A stretch of DNA of 64,000 nt from contig NZ_CP072392.1 of the NCBI RefSeq assembly GCF_017742835.1, forward strand, positions 769,388-833,387. Reading direction: 5' to 3'. The notes under the pieces were generated by a model. It did no database searches, was not told the DNA's origin, and saw nothing but the letters and a program-made list of their open reading frames with translations. The number at the start of each line of letters is the position of its first letter. Within the stretch, counting starts at the first letter, position 1. This document shows positions 60,092 to 64,000 of the stretch, piece by piece. This DNA is from Aquabacter sp. L1I39. Lineage in GTDB: Bacteria; Pseudomonadota; Alphaproteobacteria; Rhizobiales; Xanthobacteraceae. The position numbers and the translations under genes are program-made.

Positions 60092-62896
60092 ATGAGTACG
60101 CAGCGGACGAACCGGTCTTCCCGCACCATCGCCGAGCCGTTCCTCGGCACCCGGATGAAGGCGGACGTCCTCGCCATCGCCCGCGACCACAAGGGGCCGG
60201 AGCCCGACCTGCGCCGGGCCGTGGTGGCGCGCATGAAGCAGGCCATGGCCGAGGGACGCGCCGAGGCCGAGCGCCTGCTCATGGAGGACGGCCACGGGCG
60301 CACCTGTTCCCAGCGCCTCTCCGCGCTCCAGGATGCGGTGATCGCGGCCGCCTTCGAGGTGGCCACCACCGTGCTCTATCCGGTGGACAATCCCTCCCGC
60401 TCCGAGCGCATGGCGGTGGTGGCGGTGGGCGGCTATGGCCGGGGCATGATGGCGCCGGGCTCCGACACCGACATCCTCTTCGTGCTGCCCTACAAGCAGA
60501 CCGCCTGGGGCGAGAGCGTCGCCGAGGCGGTGCTCTATATGCTCTGGGACCTGGGCCTGAAGGTGGGCCACGCCACCCGCTCGGTGGATGAGTGCCTGCG
60601 CCAGGCGCGGGCCGACATCACCATCCGCACCTCCATCCTGGAAGCCCGCTTCCTGGTGGGCGAGAAGGTGCTGTTCGAGGACCTGGAAAAGCGCTTCGAC
60701 GCCGAGGTGGTGGAAGGCACCGCCGCCGAGTTCGTCGCCGCCAAGATGGCCGAGCGGGAGGAGCGCCTGCGCAAGGCTGGCTCGTCCCGCTATGTGGTGG
60801 AGCCCAACGTCAAGGACGGCAAGGGCGGCCTGCGCGACCTGCACACCCTCTTCTGGATCGCCAAATACGTCTATCGCGTGCGCTCCGCCAACGAGCTGGT
60901 GGCCAAGGGCGTGTTCACCCGCGACGAGGTGCGCCTGTTCACCCGCTGCGAGGATTTCTTGTGGTCGGTGCGCTGCCACCTGCATTTCCTCACCGGCCGG
61001 GCGGAGGAGCGCCTGTCCTTTGACGTGCAGCGGGAGATGGCCGAGCGCCTCGGCTATACTGAGCATCCCGGCCAGCGGGATGTCGAGCGCTTCATGAAGC
61101 ACTATTTCCTGGTGGCCAAGGAAGTGGGCGACCTCACCGCCATCCTCTCGGCGGCGCTGGAGGCGCGGCACGACAAGCCGGTGCCGGGCCTCAAGGGCAT
61201 GGTGGGGCGCCTGCGCATGGGCACCAAGCGCACGCGCCTGAAGGAAAGCCCGGATTTCGTGATCGACAATGAGCGCCTGAACGTGGCCGACGAGGCCGCC
61301 TTCGAGCGCGCGCCGATCAATCTGATCCGCATGTTCCACATCGCCGACAAGCGCGACCTCGCCTTCCATCCCGACGCGCTGCGCCTGGCCGCCCGCTCGC
61401 TCTCCCTCATCGACGCCAAGCTGCGCGAGGACGTGGAGGCCAACCGCCTGTTCCTGGAGGTGCTGTGCTCGCGCAACGCCCCCGAGACGGTGCTGCGGCG
61501 CATGAACGAAGTGGGCGTGCTCGGCCGCTTCCTGCCGGAATTCGGCAAGGTCGTGGCCATGATGCAGTTCAATATGTACCACCACTATACGGTGGATGAG
61601 CATCTGCTGCGCTGCATCGGCATCCTCTCGGAGATCGAGCGCAAGACGAACCCTGAGAATGCGCTGGCCAATGAATTGATGGGCACCATCAAGCCGCGCC
61701 ATTTGCTCTATGTGGCGCTCTTGCTGCACGACATCGCCAAAGGCCGGCCCGAGGACCATTCCATCGCCGGCGCTCGCGTCGCCCGCCGCATCTGCCCCCG
61801 CCTCGGCCTGAATGCGGTGGAGACGGAGACAGTGGCCTGGCTGGTGGAGCAGCACCTGGTCATGTCCACGGTCGCCCAGTCGCGCGACCTCTCGGACCGC
61901 CGCACCATCGAGAATTTCGCCGCCGTGGTGCAAAACCTCGACCGGATGAAGATGCTGCTGATCCTCACCACCGCCGACATCCGCGCGGTGGGTCCGGGGG
62001 TGTGGAACGGCTGGAAGGCCCAGCTTCTCAAGACCCTTTATTATGAAACCGAGCCGGTTCTCACCGGCGGCTTCTCGGAAGTGGATCGCGGCAAGCGGGT
62101 GCAGATCGCCCAGAACCAGCTGCGCCATGCGCTGACGGACTGGTCGGACGAGGCCTTCGCGGCCTATGCGGCGCGCCATTATCCGCCCTATTGGCTGCGC
62201 ATGGACCTGGACACCAAGGTCCGCCACGCCCGGTTCATCGCGGCCACCGAGGCCGCCGGCAAGGCGCTCTCCACCCGCGCCGACATGGAGCAGGCGCGCG
62301 GCATCACCGAATTCACGGTGCTCGCCCCCGACCATCCCAAGCTGCTGGCGGTGATCGCCGGGGCCTGCGCGGCGGCGGGCGCCAATATCGTGGACGCGCA
62401 GATCTCCACCACCACGGACGGCCTCGCGCTCGACACCATTTCGGTGCGCCGCGCCTTCGATCGGGACGAAGATGAGGAGCGCCGCGCGGGCCGCATCTGC
62501 GAGGCCATCGAGCAGGCGCTCACCGGCTCCGTGCGCTTGCCGGAAGTCATGGCCCGCAAGCTGCCCAAGGCGCGGCGCACCTTCACGGTGGAGCCGGAGG
62601 TGACGGTCAATAACAGCTGGTCGAACCGCCACACGGTGGTTGAGGTCTCCGGCCTCGACCGGCCCGGCCTCCTGTTCGAGCTGACCACCACGCTCTCGCG
62701 CCTCAACCTCAACATCGCCTCGGCGCACGTGGCCACCTTCGGCGAGCGGGCGGTGGACGTGTTCTACGTCACCGACCTGATGGGCGCGAAAATCACCTCC
62801 GCCGCCCGCCAGTCGGCCATCCGGCGGGCGCTCATCAGCGTTTTCGAGGGCACGTTCGACGAGGAAGAGCCCCCGCGCCGCGCGGCGCGGGGCTGA
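60092..62896 (+). CDS. glnD: Bifunctional PII uridylyltransferase/uridylyl-removing enzyme GlnD
   Basis: This is a 934-aa nitrogen sensor that uridylylates PII when glutamine is low and removes UMP when it is high. The nucleotidyltransferase domain has GGYGRGMMAPGSDTDILFV near residues 112-130, with the two catalytic Asp. A PII-UTase linker domain follows. The HD domain has LLHDIAKGRPEDHS near 544. Two C-terminal ACT domains sense glutamine (EFTVLAPDHPKLLAVIAGAC and VVEVSGLDRPGLLFELTT). ATG 60092 fits the family start. GlnD sits at the top of the NtrBC cascade that would activate the two sigma-54 promoters upstream in this window, although it is not in an operon with them. Confidence 0.97.
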   Translation: MSTQRTNRSSRTIAEPFLGTRMKADVLAIARDHKGPEPDLRRAVVARMKQAMAEGRAEAERLLMEDGHGRTCSQRLSALQDAVIAAAFEVATTVLYPVDNPSRSERMAVVAVGGYGRGMMAPGSDTDILFVLPYKQTAWGESVAEAVLYMLWDLGLKVGHATRSVDECLRQARADITIRTSILEARFLVGEKVLFEDLEKRFDAEVVEGTAAEFVAAKMAEREERLRKAGSSRYVVEPNVKDGKGGLRDLHTLFWIAKYVYRVRSANELVAKGVFTRDEVRLFTRCEDFLWSVRCHLHFLTGRAEERLSFDVQREMAERLGYTEHPGQRDVERFMKHYFLVAKEVGDLTAILSAALEARHDKPVPGLKGMVGRLRMGTKRTRLKESPDFVIDNERLNVADEAAFERAPINLIRMFHIADKRDLAFHPDALRLAARSLSLIDAKLREDVEANRLFLEVLCSRNAPETVLRRMNEVGVLGRFLPEFGKVVAMMQFNMYHHYTVDEHLLRCIGILSEIERKTNPENALANELMGTIKPRHLLYVALLLHDIAKGRPEDHSIAGARVARRICPRLGLNAVETETVAWLVEQHLVMSTVAQSRDLSDRRTIENFAAVVQNLDRMKMLLILTTADIRAVGPGVWNGWKAQLLKTLYYETEPVLTGGFSEVDRGKRVQIAQNQLRHALTDWSDEAFAAYAARHYPPYWLRMDLDTKVRHARFIAATEAAGKALSTRADMEQARGITEFTVLAPDHPKLLAVIAGACAAAGANIVDAQISTTTDGLALDTISVRRAFDRDEDEERRAGRICEAIEQALTGSVRLPEVMARKLPKARRTFTVEPEVTVNNSWSNRHTVVEVSGLDRPGLLFELTTTLSRLNLNIASAHVATFGERAVDVFYVTDLMGAKITSAARQSAIRRALISVFEGTFDEEEPPRRAARG

Positions 62897-62911
62897 TCTC
62901 TTCGCCCCCTC

Positions 62912-64000
62912 TCACGGCGGTCCAGGCTCGTCCAGGGAACGGGACGGGGCCTCCACCGTGATGAGATTGGACAGGTCCGGCCCCTGGAGCGGGGCGGCCA
63001 TGGGGCAGGCGACACCGGGAATGACGGTGACGTCGAACAGTTCGCGGATATGGCCCTCCAGCCGGATCCACTGCACGATGTCGCCGGTGGCCAGATTGAT
63101 GATCTGCACCCCGCACCAGGGCTGGCCGCCCCGCCGGGCGATCTCCTCGTCGATGGGCAGGCCCTTGAAGTTCAGATAGCGCGGCAGCGACAGCGTGACG
63201 ATGGCGTGGCCATCATGGAAGGCGAGGCCGCGCAGGAAGCCGGGGCAGAAAGCCACGTCCAGCCGTGCCCCCGTCGCCGGGTCGATGCGCACCAGATAGC
63301 CGCGCCCGGAATCCAGCACCCACAGGAAGCCGCCATAAAGGCGCGGTGAATGGGGCATGGAGAGCCCCTCCGCCACCACCGCGTCATCCTCCACCCGGAT
63401 GACGACGCCGCCGCCCGCCTTGTGCTCGCGCCAGCCATCCACCACGTCCGTCCGGCTGACCGCCGTCACATAGCGCACCTGCCCGCCCTCCATGCACATG
63501 CCGTTGAGATGGCAGCGGTCTTCCGCCGCGAGGCGAGAGATGAATTTGGGCTTCCAGACCGGCTGGAAGGAATGGGTGAGGCTGAAGGTGGCGAGGCACG
63601 AGAACTTGGTGTTGACGAAGATCACCCGTCCGCGCCTGTCCACGCCCAGTTCGTGGGCGTCCACGTCGCCGGTGATGCGGGCCGTGCGCGGCACATAGAG
63701 ATGGTCGAAATGCTGGTTCGCCCGCTCATGGTCCGCCAGCACATTCTCCAGCCGCCAGACCTGGAGCAGCGAGGCGAGGAACAGCCGGCCGGGCTCGGCC
63801 CACAGGCCCATGGCGCGCACGAAATCGCGCTGATGGAAGGAGACGGTACCATCGGGAAAGCGGCCAATGAGGAAGAGCTGCCCGCTCTGATAGGAGGAGA
63901 AGGCCAGGCTCACATTGTGCTGGGCCAGCCACTCGCCAAAGCCGCGCGAGCAAGTCAGCTCGGTGGTGAGATTGGCCGGGGCGCCCTCCCCCGCCGGCGG
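62912..64000 (-). CDS. TIGR03032-family protein, 5' end outside the window
   Basis: A 362-codon stretch remains open to the window edge. Codons upstream of an apparent GTG at 63913 read CSRGFGEWLAQHNVSLAFSS, which continues the family's N-terminal motif, so that GTG is internal and the gene extends past 64000. Other landmarks are SGQLFLIGRF, ARITGDVDAHELGV, FSCLATFSLTHSFQPVWKP and HSPRLYGGFLWVLDSGRGYL. The protein is a probable six-bladed beta-propeller with no signal peptide visible in the part present. Function is unknown. It is convergent with glnD with a 15-bp gap. Confidence 0.85.
   Translation of the reverse strand, partial: PPAGEGAPANLTTELTCSRGFGEWLAQHNVSLAFSSYQSGQLFLIGRFPDGTVSFHQRDFVRAMGLWAEPGRLFLASLLQVWRLENVLADHERANQHFDHLYVPRTARITGDVDAHELGVDRRGRVIFVNTKFSCLATFSLTHSFQPVWKPKFISRLAAEDRCHLNGMCMEGGQVRYVTAVSRTDVVDGWREHKAGGGVVIRVEDDAVVAEGLSMPHSPRLYGGFLWVLDSGRGYLVRIDPATGARLDVAFCPGFLRGLAFHDGHAIVTLSLPRYLNFKGLPIDEEIARRGGQPWCGVQIINLATGDIVQWIRLEGHIRELFDVTVIPGVACPMAAPLQGPDLSNLITVEAPSRSLDEPGPP

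Noticed and set aside
60074..62728. Antisense open frame over glnD
   Set aside because: The sense strand encodes a complete GlnD with all domains; the antisense translation has no family features.

Overview
The window is GC-rich chromosomal DNA of an alphaproteobacterium. I infer the order Hyphomicrobiales, and a Xanthobacter/Azorhizobium-like member is the best guess. The reasons are an IalB-family protein, GlnD and PBP1A of alphaproteobacterial type, a Rhizobiales-type dispersed element near 47.1 kb, and type VI secretion (T6SS) genes in the order tssC-hcp-tssE-tssF-tssG-tssH. No rRNA, tRNA, insertion sequence or CRISPR array was seen.

1-10.8 kb, plus strand: the 3' end of tssC, then hcp, tssE, tssF, tssG and the ClpV ATPase gene tssH. 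Directly after tssH come two AT-richer genes: an unknown 184-aa protein and a GH19/lysozyme-like glycan hydrolase, a candidate T6SS effector. A TPR-methyltransferase follows.

10.9-24.2 kb, minus strand: an envelope and signalling block. In transcription order it has a secreted propeller/NlpC-P60-like protein, an intact caspase-family protein, a PP2C phosphatase (PppA) and a transmembrane Ser/Thr kinase (PpkA). Next is a three-gene toxin/immunity-like operon whose toxin ends in a TNT-like (NAD glycohydrolase) domain. Then come a secreted trypsin fused to a caspase-fold domain lacking both catalytic residues, a small secreted protein and an IalB-family protein. Kinase plus phosphatase suggests the threonine-phosphorylation control known for T6SS, here joined to an unusual set of peptidases.

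24.2-37.8 kb: a long non-coding gap, a giant autotransporter with about 61-residue repeats, a possible winged-helix protein, three related LuxR-type regulators and a small one-helix membrane protein.

38-50 kb: a thioesterase, then a complete Nit1C-type nitrilase cluster (MSMEG_0572-like protein, nitrilase, radical SAM protein, GNAT, AIR-synthase-like protein, glycosyltransferase, MSMEG_0570-like protein, flavoprotein) plus a Pnap_2097/LnmK-like gene. This cluster is linked in other bacteria to nitrogen starvation and cyanide assimilation. It starts with a consensus-quality sigma-54 promoter and is bracketed by two MocR-type regulators.

50-57.4 kb: a GntR/FCD regulator with two copies of a perfect palindromic operator, then a second sigma-54-type promoter. 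This promoter drives a branched-chain-amino-acid-type ABC transporter, in which LivM, LivG and LivF are one polypeptide, and a cytosine-deaminase-like amidohydrolase. The two sigma-54 promoters suggest that the nitrilase cluster and this uptake operon belong to one nitrogen-limitation response.

57.4-64 kb: housekeeping genes pbp1A and glnD, and a TIGR03032-like protein cut by the window edge.
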